Source: Alistipes sp.
GTDB lineage: Bacteria; Bacteroidota; Bacteroidia; Bacteroidales; Rikenellaceae
DNA: 64,000 nucleotides
NCBI GenBank assembly: GCA_017536555.1
Contig: JAFXHE010000003.1
Location: 24,662-88,661 of the forward strand
Reading direction: 5' to 3'
The translations under genes were made by a program, and so were the position numbers. The notes under the pieces were generated by a model. That model was not told the DNA's origin and ran no database searches. It saw nothing but the letters and a program-made list of their open reading frames with translations. Below, one piece after another: positions 24,081 through 32,344 of this stretch (the first letter of the stretch is position 1; each line of letters starts with the position of its first letter).

Positions 24081-25484
24081 CTATTTTTTCTGATATTTTT
24101 TCAACTGACGTGCCTCGTAGATAATGAACAACGCACCGAGTATTGCAGCCGTAGTAGATGCCATCAAAATAGCAATCTTACCCTTGTTGATATACTCAAT
24201 ATGTGTCGCCGCATCAAAGGCGAGGTTATCTACAAATATTGACATAGTAAAGCCGATACCTCCAAGGCAAGCCACGGCGATAAGCATCAGCCAAGTTGCT
24301 CCAGCAGGCTTCTCGGCAAGACCGAGCTTAACAGCGATATAGCTAAAGAGTGAGATGCCGATGGGCTTACCGAAGACAAGACCGAAGAAGATACCCATAC
24401 CAATAGAGCCAAGCTCGGGGCTATACTCGAAGATGTTGAAATACTCAACAGAGTCGATATGCACACCAGCATTAGCCAACGCAAAGATGGGCATAATAAG
24501 GAAGTTTACATAGGGCATAAGCTCGTGCTCTAAACGATGGCTCATACCCTCTGCTCCGTTGGATATCTGGCGCATACGCTGCAAGTTATAGCGGAACTTC
24601 TCCTCTGCCTCCTCCGCATCGTGACACTCCGCAGACTTGACAATATCACTCTCTATAACATCAGCCTTGTGCAGGTAATACGAGCGGCTATAACGTGGCT
24701 TTGTGGGGATGAGCATAGCCATAGCTACACCAGAGATTGTAGCGTGTACGCCCGAGTAGTAGAACAGCACCCACACAACAGCTGCGGGAATAAGGTAGGC
24801 CATCATACGGAACTCGCCCATACGACGCATAATGTAGATGCCCACCATAATAATAAGGGCTATGCACAAGAGCATCATATTGGGTGTCTCGCCGTAGAAC
24901 AAGGCAATGACGAAGATAGCACCGAGGTCATCAGCTACAGCAAGTGCCGTAAGGAAGACCTTGAGTGAGATAGGTACTCTGTCGCCCAAGAGCGACATAA
25001 TACCAATTGCAAAGGCTATGTCCGTTGCAGTGGGAATACCCCAACCGTTAGCGACCTCTGTGCCATAGTTGAAGCTGGCAAAGATGATGGCGGGCACAAG
25101 CATACCGCCCAACGCAGCGATAATGGGCAGTGCAGCCTTCTTGGGTGTAGAAAGCTGACCATGTGATATCTCACGACGTATCTCCAGACCCACAGTGAAG
25201 AAGAAGATCACCATCAGTCCATCGTTAATAAACTTCTCAACGGTCATACCTTCAGGGAAGAGTATGGGGTTGCCGCTGTGTGACTTAAGGTAGATACCCA
25301 AGTCCATGTGTAACAATGAGTGATAGATACCTGTTGTAGCGGGCAAGTTAGCAAGTAACATCGCTACAACAACGCATACAACAAGCACAATACCACCTGC
25401 CCAAGGTGCTTGCAGGAAGTTCTTTCCGCGCAGTGAAAGAATATGGTTGCGCTTAATCCACGCAAATCTTGAAAAAACTGACAT
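24081..25484 (-). CDS. nhaA: Na+/H+ antiporter NhaA
   Basis: Inner-membrane electrogenic antiporter exchanging cytoplasmic Na+ (Li+) for external protons; pH and sodium homeostasis. 467 residues, longer than the 388 of E. coli because of a charged cytoplasmic insert around residues 275-325. Conserved FFFTVGLEIRREI, GWGIPTATDIAFAIG, the ion-binding aspartate pair in ALAVADDLGAI and PIFALANAGV are present. No TAnnTTTG box is visible in the 87 bp upstream, which instead hold tandem repeats; it may be read from the arginase-like gene's promoter. Confidence 0.96.
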   Translation of the reverse strand: MSVFSRFAWIKRNHILSLRGKNFLQAPWAGGIVLVVCVVVAMLLANLPATTGIYHSLLHMDLGIYLKSHSGNPILFPEGMTVEKFINDGLMVIFFFTVGLEIRREISHGQLSTPKKAALPIIAALGGMLVPAIIFASFNYGTEVANGWGIPTATDIAFAIGIMSLLGDRVPISLKVFLTALAVADDLGAIFVIALFYGETPNMMLLCIALIIMVGIYIMRRMGEFRMMAYLIPAAVVWVLFYYSGVHATISGVAMAMLIPTKPRYSRSYYLHKADVIESDIVKSAECHDAEEAEEKFRYNLQRMRQISNGAEGMSHRLEHELMPYVNFLIMPIFALANAGVHIDSVEYFNIFEYSPELGSIGMGIFFGLVFGKPIGISLFSYIAVKLGLAEKPAGATWLMLIAVACLGGIGFTMSIFVDNLAFDAATHIEYINKGKIAILMASTTAAILGALFIIYEARQLKKYQKK

Positions 25485-25512
25485 TTTAAATTTCTGTTTG
25501 GTTTTGTGTGAT

Positions 25513-25563
25513 TTTTGGGTCTGCTTTTGGGTCTGTTTAATTATATAAAATTGCTTTGGGTCT
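25513..25563. repeat. TTTTGGGTCTG tandem repeat upstream of nhaA
   Basis: TTTTGGGTCTG occurs at 25513-25523 and 25525-25535 (12-bp period), with a third shorter copy TTTGGGTCT at 25555-25563. Located between the arginase-like gene and nhaA; possible regulator binding sites. Confidence 0.6.
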
Positions 25564-25571
25564 TATAACTA

Positions 25572-26630
25572 TTACAACACATACTCCGCCTCGTGGTTCT
25601 TGAGAGCCATACTGCACAATTTGAATAGTAGACGCGCCGCAATAACAGCATCTGTCTTATCATCCATATCGGGCACAACCTCCGTGAGGTCAAAACCGAC
25701 GATACTGCGTCCCGATGCCACTATTTTGCCGAGTAGGTAGACTACCTCTGGGAAGCGCAAACCTCCAGGAACTGATGAACTTGTATGTGGTGAGCACTCT
25801 ATGGTAAGTCCGTCGATATCCAACGACACATATACCTTTTCGGGGAGCTTGGCGATGATATTCTCACACGTAGTCGACCAATTAACACCCTCGAAGTGTG
25901 ACGACCATATATGCTGACCTGTGAAGAGCTCAATGCGCTCATCGCTCATAGCCCTCTCCCACTCCTGGGGCGAGAACTCGCGCACACCAACAGCCACAAG
26001 TTTATCTACCTGCTTGACATCGCGCAATACGTTGTGCATAATAGAGGCGTACGAGTGTTCAAAGCCGAGATACCTCTCACGCAAGTCGCAATTGGAGTCG
26101 ATGTGCAATATGCCAAAGTGTCCACACTCCTCACCCACAGCACGTATCAGTCCGTAGGCGGTAGATTGCTCACCACCAACTAAACCTACAATCTTACCGC
26201 GTCCGAGCCACTCCTTTGCCTGACGGTAGATGTTGTCATTTATCTCCACCGAGCCCTCGTTCACACGACGCAGACGACGTGAGTATATCATATTCTCGAG
26301 AGCCGACAAGCCCAACTCCTCGAGCACCTTCACTGTGCGTAGGGCCTCGGAGCGCAGGCGATGTGACAAGTCCTGAATGGCATAGTCTATGGGGAGGGTA
26401 GCGATACCCTTGCGCCAGCTGTATGGTGCATTAGGCTCGTGGAAATCAATCTGTCGCGATGCCTCGATGATAGCATCAGGAGCATACGACGTACCCGCAC
26501 GATGAGGCACGGTCGCATCCCACGGAGCGGAGATAAGCACCAAAGCGGCATCTTCAGGCTCAAGTGGCATTCCGAAATAGTTACCATTATCGGGAATTAC
26601 ACCATTGGGGTCAAAAGCTTTTGTCGGCAT
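25572..26630 (-). CDS. arginase/agmatinase-fold protein with altered metal site
   Basis: 352 residues of the ureohydrolase fold. The expected metal motifs are recognisable but changed: GGEQS (152-156) stands for GGDHS, so ligand His becomes Gln155; DSNCD (178-182) stands for DAHxD, so the second ligand His becomes Asn180; SLDIDG (Asp271, Asp273) is kept, as is His192 in FEHSYAS. With both histidine ligands lost it may bind a different metal set or be non-hydrolytic. Named by fold only; agmatinase or formimidoylglutamase function should not be assumed. Own promoter (26689-26696), upstream of nhaA by 87 bp. Confidence 0.82.
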   Translation of the reverse strand: MPTKAFDPNGVIPDNGNYFGMPLEPEDAALVLISAPWDATVPHRAGTSYAPDAIIEASRQIDFHEPNAPYSWRKGIATLPIDYAIQDLSHRLRSEALRTVKVLEELGLSALENMIYSRRLRRVNEGSVEINDNIYRQAKEWLGRGKIVGLVGGEQSTAYGLIRAVGEECGHFGILHIDSNCDLRERYLGFEHSYASIMHNVLRDVKQVDKLVAVGVREFSPQEWERAMSDERIELFTGQHIWSSHFEGVNWSTTCENIIAKLPEKVYVSLDIDGLTIECSPHTSSSVPGGLRFPEVVYLLGKIVASGRSIVGFDLTEVVPDMDDKTDAVIAARLLFKLCSMALKNHEAEYVL

Positions 26631-26688
26631 ATCACTACTTGTTATCCGTTATTTTACCTCTTTGTATTCGGCTATGCGAAATATCATG

Positions 26689-26696
26689 CAAAGATA
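26689..26696 (-). promoter_or_regulatory. -7 box for the arginase-like gene
   Basis: TATCTTTG on the minus strand, 58 nt before the ATG at 26630; 24 bp from the divergent pdxB box. Confidence 0.7.
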
Positions 26697-26720
26697 GTAA
26701 CTTTTTTTGAGAAAATTTCG

Positions 26721-26728
26721 TATATTTG
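26721..26728 (+). promoter_or_regulatory. -7 box for pdxB
   Basis: TATATTTG 37 nt before the pdxB ATG. Confidence 0.7.
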
Positions 26729-26765
26729 TGATAATTTTACATAGTAAACCTAATTTTAAAGCCGT

Positions 26766-27761
26766 ATGAGAGTCGTTGTAGACAAAGCCATACCTTTTAT
26801 CGCAGGAGTCCTCGAACAATATGCCGAGGTAGAATATGTTGCAGGAGGAGAAATTGACGCTGCAACTGTGAGGGATTGCGATGCGCTCATAGTGCGCACA
26901 CGCACCCGCTGCAACGAGTCGCTACTCGCTGGCTCAAAGGTTAAGTTTATCGCCACAGCAACCATCGGCACCGACCATATCGACGAGCTGTGGTGCGCCA
27001 AAAATGGCATCACCGTAGCACGTGCCGCAGGGTGCAATGCCCGTGGTGTATTACAGTGGGTTGCCGCTGCCCTAAAGCATATATGCACCACCGACAACAA
27101 AGAGCCCTCAAAATACACATTAGGTGTCGTGGGCGTAGGTAACGTAGGAAGTCTTATTGTTGAGTATGCACGCCATTGGGGTTTTCATACTCTTATGTGC
27201 GACCCGCCACGCAGAGAGCGCGAAGGCGGCGACTTCATCTCGATTGACGAGATAGCCACACGTTGCGACATAATCACTCTTCACACGCCCCTCGACAACA
27301 CCACACGCCATTTGGTAGACAACAACCTTATCTCTTGTATGCCTCCCCACAGCATCATCATAAACGCCTCACGCGGAGCCGTTGTCGACAACCGCGCAGT
27401 TGAGCGCAGCGCACACCGCTACATATTTGATGTATGGGAGGAGGAGCCTAACATTGCAGGCGACATTCTCGACCACGCGACACTCGCAACACCTCATATC
27501 GCAGGATACTCTTTGCAGGGCAAGGCAAATGCATCGGCAATGGCTATACGCGCCCTCGCAGACCACTTCAATCTACCACTGACGACGTGGTATCCCGAGG
27601 GCATTACACCCACCATACCACGTCATATTTCCTGGGAAGAACTTTGTAGAACAATAGACAAGTATTGTCCTATAATTGAACAAACATCACTACTTAAGGC
27701 ACAGCCCACGCTCTTCGAGGATATGCGCAACAACTACCACTACCGCGAGGAGTATTTTTAG
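26766..27761 (+). CDS. pdxB: erythronate-4-phosphate dehydrogenase
   Basis: Second step of DXP-dependent pyridoxal phosphate synthesis: NAD-dependent oxidation of 4-phospho-erythronate. 331 residues of the D-2-hydroxyacid dehydrogenase superfamily. The nucleotide-binding motif GVVGVGNVG (about 120), the catalytic Arg in NASRGAVVDN, Glu in VWEEEP and His in ATPHIAGYS are seen. The ATATIGTDHID segment and the C-terminal dimerisation part (after about 270) separate PdxB from general hydroxyacid dehydrogenases. Slightly shorter than the 378 residues of E. coli PdxB. Own divergent promoter; no neighbouring PLP gene. Confidence 0.93.
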   Translation: MRVVVDKAIPFIAGVLEQYAEVEYVAGGEIDAATVRDCDALIVRTRTRCNESLLAGSKVKFIATATIGTDHIDELWCAKNGITVARAAGCNARGVLQWVAAALKHICTTDNKEPSKYTLGVVGVGNVGSLIVEYARHWGFHTLMCDPPRREREGGDFISIDEIATRCDIITLHTPLDNTTRHLVDNNLISCMPPHSIIINASRGAVVDNRAVERSAHRYIFDVWEEEPNIAGDILDHATLATPHIAGYSLQGKANASAMAIRALADHFNLPLTTWYPEGITPTIPRHISWEELCRTIDKYCPIIEQTSLLKAQPTLFEDMRNNYHYREEYF

Positions 27762-27817
27762 GCAGTAAATACAACGTTTAAACAACTCATACAACTCTTT
27801 ACGCAGTAAATACAACG
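27762..27817. repeat. 15-bp direct repeat downstream of pdxB
   Basis: GCAGTAAATACAACG occurs at 27762-27776 and again at 27803-27817. The remaining sequence up to the next promoter shows no gene or terminator hairpin. Confidence 0.6.
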
Positions 27818-27903
27818 GCAGCTATTCACTCAACATACCGCTCATCTCTAGTCTAAAGATTGACACATTTAACCATTTTATGGCTGTAATTCGGCTAAAG
27901 TTA

Positions 27904-27933
27904 TTGTGTTTTGGCGAATTATTCGTATATTTG
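27904..27933 (+). promoter_or_regulatory. promoter of the DHODH-like/cinA/pncB operon
   Basis: TTG (27904-27906), 19-nt spacer, TATATTTG (27926-27933); ATG at 27959. Confidence 0.78.
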
Positions 27934-27958
27934 TATAATATTTCGAAGCATAAGAGAG

Positions 27959-29023
27959 ATGAAACGATCTTTTCTGCAGACCATATTACAGATTTTTCCT
28001 GTCGAGACAGCGCACAATATACGCTTGACTCTATTGGGGTGTGCTGGCAAGCTACCAGCTGGCAAGTGGTTGATAAACCGCACCCTCGCACCACACGACA
28101 TCAAACTTGACCGCGAGGTCTTTGGCAAGCACTTCGACAACCCTATCGGCGTTGCTGCTGGCTATGACACCAACGGCGACCACCTCGACGAGCTTGCAGC
28201 CGCAGGCTTCGGTTTTGTGGAGATTGGGTCAGTTCTACCCCATCCCCAGCCAGGAACACCGCGTCCACGACTACGCCGAGACGATGACACAGCATCATAC
28301 ATAGATAATTCAGGCTATCCGTGCAAGGGACTTGAACATATATTGCAGAATGTTCGCCAGCGCACCAAGCATACACAAGATCTGGTCATTGGCTGCAACA
28401 TCGGCAAGTGTACATCGACGCACCCCGACGATGTTATCAAGGAGTACCTGCGCGTATTCCGAAATATGTATCAGTATGTCGACTTCTTCGTCATCAACAT
28501 CGCCTGCAACACCTCGGCAAAGCCCTTTGTGCCGACATCGCGCGACCAGATATTAGCACTCATAGAGCCACTATTTGAGTTCCGTCGCGGACAGCTCGAC
28601 TACCGTCCAATACTTCTCAAGATATCGCCCGATCTGACGTGGCAGCAGATAGATGACATCGTGTCGATACTCATAGAGACACCTCTCGACGGCATCGAGG
28701 CGGTGGCTGGCTCGTGCAGTATGCTTACCACAGAGCGTGGGGCAATAAGTGGTGCAGCCCTCACGGAGCGCGCCATAGAGATAGTACACTACATATCGCA
28801 GCGCACCGAGGGCAACTACCCCATCATTGGCTCGGGAGGAATGATGACCCCTGACGACATACAACGTATGCTCAACGCTGGAGCATCACTTGTGGCTCTC
28901 AACTCGGGACTACGAGAGTATGGACTTAAGCTGCTGCGCTCAACAGCAAAGCACCTAACACAGCCACAGCCAACAGCAGAGACACAAATACCAATAGACT
29001 CAACAACAGAAACAAAAGAGTAA
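27959..29023 (+). CDS. dihydroorotate dehydrogenase-like flavoprotein with divergent substrate pocket
   Basis: 354 residues of the class 2 (PyrD) FMN barrel. Scaffold and FMN-site motifs are kept: NPIGVAAG, GFGFVEIGSV, PHPQPGTPRPR, NIGK, LLKISPDL, PIIGSGG and GASLV. Residues that in E. coli PyrD hold orotate are changed: the GLDKDG lysine is Thr71, the NRMGF asparagine is Asp116, NISSPNT reads NIACNTS (180-186; Cys183 at the catalytic Ser position), and the IATNTT asparagine is lost (AVAGSCS). It may act on another substrate. An in-frame ATG at 27911 lies upstream of the -7 box and is rejected. The stop overlaps the cinA start by 1 bp, so it is coupled to NAD-salvage genes. Confidence 0.85.
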   Translation: MKRSFLQTILQIFPVETAHNIRLTLLGCAGKLPAGKWLINRTLAPHDIKLDREVFGKHFDNPIGVAAGYDTNGDHLDELAAAGFGFVEIGSVLPHPQPGTPRPRLRRDDDTASYIDNSGYPCKGLEHILQNVRQRTKHTQDLVIGCNIGKCTSTHPDDVIKEYLRVFRNMYQYVDFFVINIACNTSAKPFVPTSRDQILALIEPLFEFRRGQLDYRPILLKISPDLTWQQIDDIVSILIETPLDGIEAVAGSCSMLTTERGAISGAALTERAIEIVHYISQRTEGNYPIIGSGGMMTPDDIQRMLNAGASLVALNSGLREYGLKLLRSTAKHLTQPQPTAETQIPIDSTTETKE

Positions 29024-30279
29024 TGAAGGCGTCGATAGTAACCATAGGCGACGAGATACTTATCGGGCAGATTGTTGACACAAACAGCGTCTCCATAGCC
29101 CGCAAGCTCAACCAAATAGGCATAACCATACATCGCAAGTTGTCGATAGGCGACTCTTCAGATGAGATACGCACGACATTGCGCGAGGAGATTTCGTCAA
29201 GTGGCGTAGTGATAGTCACTGGCGGATTGGGCCCTACGAAGGATGATATAACAAAGTTCACGCTTGCCGAGATGTTCTCATCGCAACTCGTATATAACGA
29301 GACCGAGGGCGAGCATATACGCGCGCTCCTGGCTCGTCGAGGCATCGCCTTCACGGAGCTTAACCGCTCACAAGCTATGTTACCAGAGTGCTGTACCGTT
29401 CTACACAATGCCCACGGCACAGCCCCAGGTATGTGGTTTGAGGCGGAGAATGGCACTATCGTAGTGTCGCTGCCAGGCGTACCCTTCGAGATGGAGCATC
29501 TGATGGATGATGAGGTGGTGCCGCGCCTCAAGGAGCGTTTCGAGCTTAAGAGCATCATACACCTCACAGTGATAACACGCGGAATACCAGAGTCTATCCT
29601 CGCCGAGCGTATCGCCGCGTGGGAAGATGCACTCCCCGAGTATATGCACTTAGCATATCTACCTGCACCAAACATTGTGCGTCTACGCCTCTCGGCTTAC
29701 GATATTGATGGCGTTGAGGAGGAGAGTGCTATGCGCCAGGAGATAGAGAAGCTATACGCCATCATTGGTGACAATATTGTGGGTATGGAGGGCTCTACGC
29801 TCGAGAGTGCCGTTCACGACATACTCACAGAGCGCGGTTTGCGTCTTGCCATTGCCGAGAGCTGCACAGGAGGTGCTATTAGCTCAAAGTTTACAGCTAT
29901 GGCTGGCGCGTCAGCATACCTTATGGCAGGCGTTGTGAGCTACTCTAATGACTCGAAGTGCAAACTCCTCGGTGTCGACCCCGCGCTAATTGCGGAGCAC
30001 GGTGCCGTAAGCGAGCAGGTGGCAATAGCAATGGCAGAGGGCGCAAAGCGTGTGTCAGGTGCCGACTATGCTATATCCACGACAGGTATTGCAGGCCCAA
30101 CGGGCGGCAGCAAAGAGAAGCCCGTGGGTACAGTATGGATGGCTGTGGCAACACCTCACGGCACTCACGCCATTATGCGTAACTCGGGAACAGACCGCGG
30201 TCAGATAATCAGCCGCGCCTCGGCGTATGCCATAGAGCTACTTTACGAGCATCTAAAGAGCGCATACACAAATAACTAA
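29023..30279 (+). CDS. cinA: CinA family protein with nicotinamide-nucleotide amidase domain
   Basis: 418 residues. The N-terminal MoCF/COG1058 domain (about 1-170, GDEILIGQIVDTNS and VTGGLGPTKDD) is linked to ADP-ribose pyrophosphatase activity in some members; the C-terminal PncC domain (about 255-415: LAIAESCTGGAISSKFT, STTGIAGPTGGS, GTVWMA) deamidates NMN to nicotinate mononucleotide. Cytosolic NAD recycling is the best-supported role; the old competence/damage label is historical. Starts in the overlap with the upstream stop codon (TAATG) and lies 31 bp before pncB, which makes the same product from nicotinate. Confidence 0.95.
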   Translation: MKASIVTIGDEILIGQIVDTNSVSIARKLNQIGITIHRKLSIGDSSDEIRTTLREEISSSGVVIVTGGLGPTKDDITKFTLAEMFSSQLVYNETEGEHIRALLARRGIAFTELNRSQAMLPECCTVLHNAHGTAPGMWFEAENGTIVVSLPGVPFEMEHLMDDEVVPRLKERFELKSIIHLTVITRGIPESILAERIAAWEDALPEYMHLAYLPAPNIVRLRLSAYDIDGVEEESAMRQEIEKLYAIIGDNIVGMEGSTLESAVHDILTERGLRLAIAESCTGGAISSKFTAMAGASAYLMAGVVSYSNDSKCKLLGVDPALIAEHGAVSEQVAIAMAEGAKRVSGADYAISTTGIAGPTGGSKEKPVGTVWMAVATPHGTHAIMRNSGTDRGQIISRASAYAIELLYEHLKSAYTNN

Positions 30280-30310
30280 CTCGTTCATAAATAACCTAAA
30301 ACATAGTAGT

Positions 30311-31480
30311 ATGATACGTTCAATACTCGACACCGACCTGTACAAGTTCACAACTTCGTACGCCTATTTCAAGCTTTACCCACAGGCTATAGGCACATTT
30401 ACCTTTAATGACCGCGCCAAAACAAAGTATGACGCAGATTTCCTCGAGGATCTCAAGGCAGAGCTCAAAGCATTGGAGCGCATAGCTCTCTCCGACGATG
30501 AGTTCAAATATATGATAGAGAACTGCAAATATATCCCGCAAAACTACTTTGAATGGCTCACAGGCTTCAGATTTGATGCCTCAAAGATAAACGTGTGGCT
30601 CGATGAGGAGCAGCACTTGCAGATCAACGTAACCGACTATATGTATAAGGTTACACTCTACGAGATACCCATCCTTGCCACCGTCTCGGAGCTCTTCCAC
30701 CTGCGTAATAGCTACGATGCTGACGAGATGATTGCGCGCCTCGAGAAGAAGGAGCAGATAGCACGCGAGAACAATATCATCTTCTCGGACTTCGGCACAC
30801 GCCGCCGCTTCTCGTATGACGTGCAACGTATGGTAGTAAAACACCTCAAGAACAACCCCTGCGGCTGCACAGGCACCTCTAACTGCCACTTGGCTATGGA
30901 GCTCGATATGAAGATGATAGGAACATATCCGCACGAGCTTCCTATGTTCATCGCCGCTGTGAACGGTGGCCCACGTAACGCCAACTACCTCACTATGGAG
31001 GACTGGGTGAAGGTCTACGACGGCTACCTCGGCACAGCCCTTACTGACAGCTTCGGCTCGGAGGTTTTTTTCAACAACTTCTCGAAGAAGCACGCGTGCC
31101 TGTTCGACGGTGTACGCCACGACTCGGGCGACCCCATAGCCTTTATAGATATGGCTATAAACCGCTATAAGGAGCTTGGCATTGACCCTATGACAAAGTC
31201 TATCGTCTTTAGCGACTCACTGAACTTTGAGAAGTGCGTAGAGATTAAGAATGCGTGTGAGGGACGCATCAAGTGTATGTTCGGCATCGGCACCAACCTT
31301 ACGTGCGACACAGGTCACGCATCGTGCAATATCGTTATGAAGCTGTCGTCGTGCCAGATCAACGCCCGCAAGCCCAAGGAGCTCTGCGTGAAGCTCTCGG
31401 ATGTTATGGGCAAAGAGATGGGCGACCCCGAGGAGGTAAAGGTATATCGCTACCTCTTGCGCAATCAGGGTCAGAACTAA
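30311..31480 (+). CDS. pncB: nicotinate phosphoribosyltransferase
   Basis: Makes nicotinate mononucleotide from nicotinate, PRPP and ATP in the Preiss-Handler NAD salvage route. 389 residues, close to the 400 of E. coli PncB. Conserved DTDLYKFTTSYAYFKLYP near the N-terminus, FSDFGTRRRFSYDVQ, the phosphorylated-His loop GVRHDSGDP and the SCQINARKPKELCVKLSD C-terminal stretch are present. Last gene of the DHODH-like-cinA-pncB operon, closed by the terminator at 31585-31630. Confidence 0.96.
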   Translation: MIRSILDTDLYKFTTSYAYFKLYPQAIGTFTFNDRAKTKYDADFLEDLKAELKALERIALSDDEFKYMIENCKYIPQNYFEWLTGFRFDASKINVWLDEEQHLQINVTDYMYKVTLYEIPILATVSELFHLRNSYDADEMIARLEKKEQIARENNIIFSDFGTRRRFSYDVQRMVVKHLKNNPCGCTGTSNCHLAMELDMKMIGTYPHELPMFIAAVNGGPRNANYLTMEDWVKVYDGYLGTALTDSFGSEVFFNNFSKKHACLFDGVRHDSGDPIAFIDMAINRYKELGIDPMTKSIVFSDSLNFEKCVEIKNACEGRIKCMFGIGTNLTCDTGHASCNIVMKLSSCQINARKPKELCVKLSDVMGKEMGDPEEVKVYRYLLRNQGQN

Positions 31481-31584
31481 TCGGTTGTAATTAAGCCAAC
31501 CACGAGTGCAAAGGCATATAAGACTTTTGAAAGTAAAACACTGAAATAGAGCATCTTTCGCGGATGCAATGTGAGTAAACCAAA

Positions 31585-31630
31585 GGGAGAGGCTGTCCAA
31601 CGAGTACGTTGCGACAGCCTCTCTTATCTT
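31585..31630 (+). terminator. terminator after pncB
   Basis: GAGAGGCTGTC (31587-31597) pairs perfectly with GACAGCCTCTC (31613-31623), with an inner CAACG/CGTTG pair, followed by TTATCTTT. The rest of the 31481-31816 gap shows only a small GCATC/GATGC hairpin near 31555 and no convincing gene. Confidence 0.75.
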
Positions 31631-31816
31631 TAAAGTCGGAATAAGAGGAACTTAAAGTATTGCAAGAGCCGAAAACGTGAAGTTTACTCGGCAAATGACC
31701 ATTTTGAGAGCAAGGCAGAATCATAACAACACCACAATACATAATATACAAAGTTTAAATCAAATTATGCTTTGCGCTTTTTTACCACATAATATGTAAT
31801 ATTAATGGATAAGGTG

Positions 31817-31846
31817 TTGCAATTTAAGAAATAATGCGTATCTTTG
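31817..31846 (+). promoter_or_regulatory. promoter of the rpmB operon
   Basis: TTG (31817-31819), 19-nt spacer, TATCTTTG (31839-31846). The leader that follows holds a small hairpin, GTGCC (31856-31860)/GGCAC (31866-31870). Confidence 0.8.
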
Positions 31847-31891
31847 TGCGCTTTTGTGCCGCGGTGGCACTTAAGGTAAAAATAATGTACA

Positions 31892-32125
31892 ATGAAAGTT
31901 TGTGAAATCACTGGAAAAGTAGCGATGGTGGGTAACAATGTTTCTCACTCGCACATCCGCACAAAGCGTAAGTTCTCGCCCAACTTGAGAACAAAGCGTT
32001 TCTGGTCGGAGGAAGAGGGTCGCTGGATCACATTGAAGGTTTCAGCAGCCGGCATCAAAACAATTAACAAGAAGGGTCTTGCAGCTGCACTTCGTGAGGC
32101 AAAGGCTGCGAAGAAGGTCTACTAA
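31892..32125 (+). CDS. rpmB: 50S ribosomal protein bL28
   Basis: 77-residue basic large-subunit protein. Start [10 protein letters not shown] and the [20 protein letters not shown] stretch identify bL28; length is normal. First gene of a three-gene ribosomal operon with bL33 16 bp downstream, a fixed arrangement in the phylum. Confidence 0.98.
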   Translation: MKVCEITGKVAMVGNNVSHSHIRTKRKFSPNLRTKRFWSEEEGRWITLKVSAAGIKTINKKGLAAALREAKAAKKVY

Positions 32126-32141
32126 AAACAGCTAACAGAAA

Positions 32142-32324
32142 ATGGCAAAGAAAGGTAACAGAGTGCAGGTGATCCTTGAGTGCACCGAGCAGAAGGAGAG
32201 CGGCGTTGCAGGTATGTCTCGCTACGTCACCACAAAGAACAAGAAGAATACTCCCGATCGTTTGGAGCGTAAGAAGTACAATCCTTACTTGAAGCGAGTA
32301 ACACTTCACCGTGAGATTAAGTAA
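32142..32324 (+). CDS. rpmG: 50S ribosomal protein bL33
   Basis: 60-residue protein: [16 protein letters not shown], followed by [35 protein letters not shown]. It lacks the CxxC zinc pairs, so it is the zinc-free form of bL33. Lies between bL28 and the DUF4295 gene, 20 bp from the latter. Confidence 0.98.
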   Translation: MAKKGNRVQVILECTEQKESGVAGMSRYVTTKNKKNTPDRLERKKYNPYLKRVTLHREIK

Positions 32325-32344
32325 TTTTAAAATCGAGGTAAAGT

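Noticed and set aside
27911-27958. Longer N-terminus for the DHODH-like gene
   Set aside because: The ATG at 27911 is upstream of the -7 box (27926-27933).
31491-31751. 86-residue minus-strand frame after pncB
   Set aside because: Spans the terminator hairpin, no promoter, no recognisable sequence.
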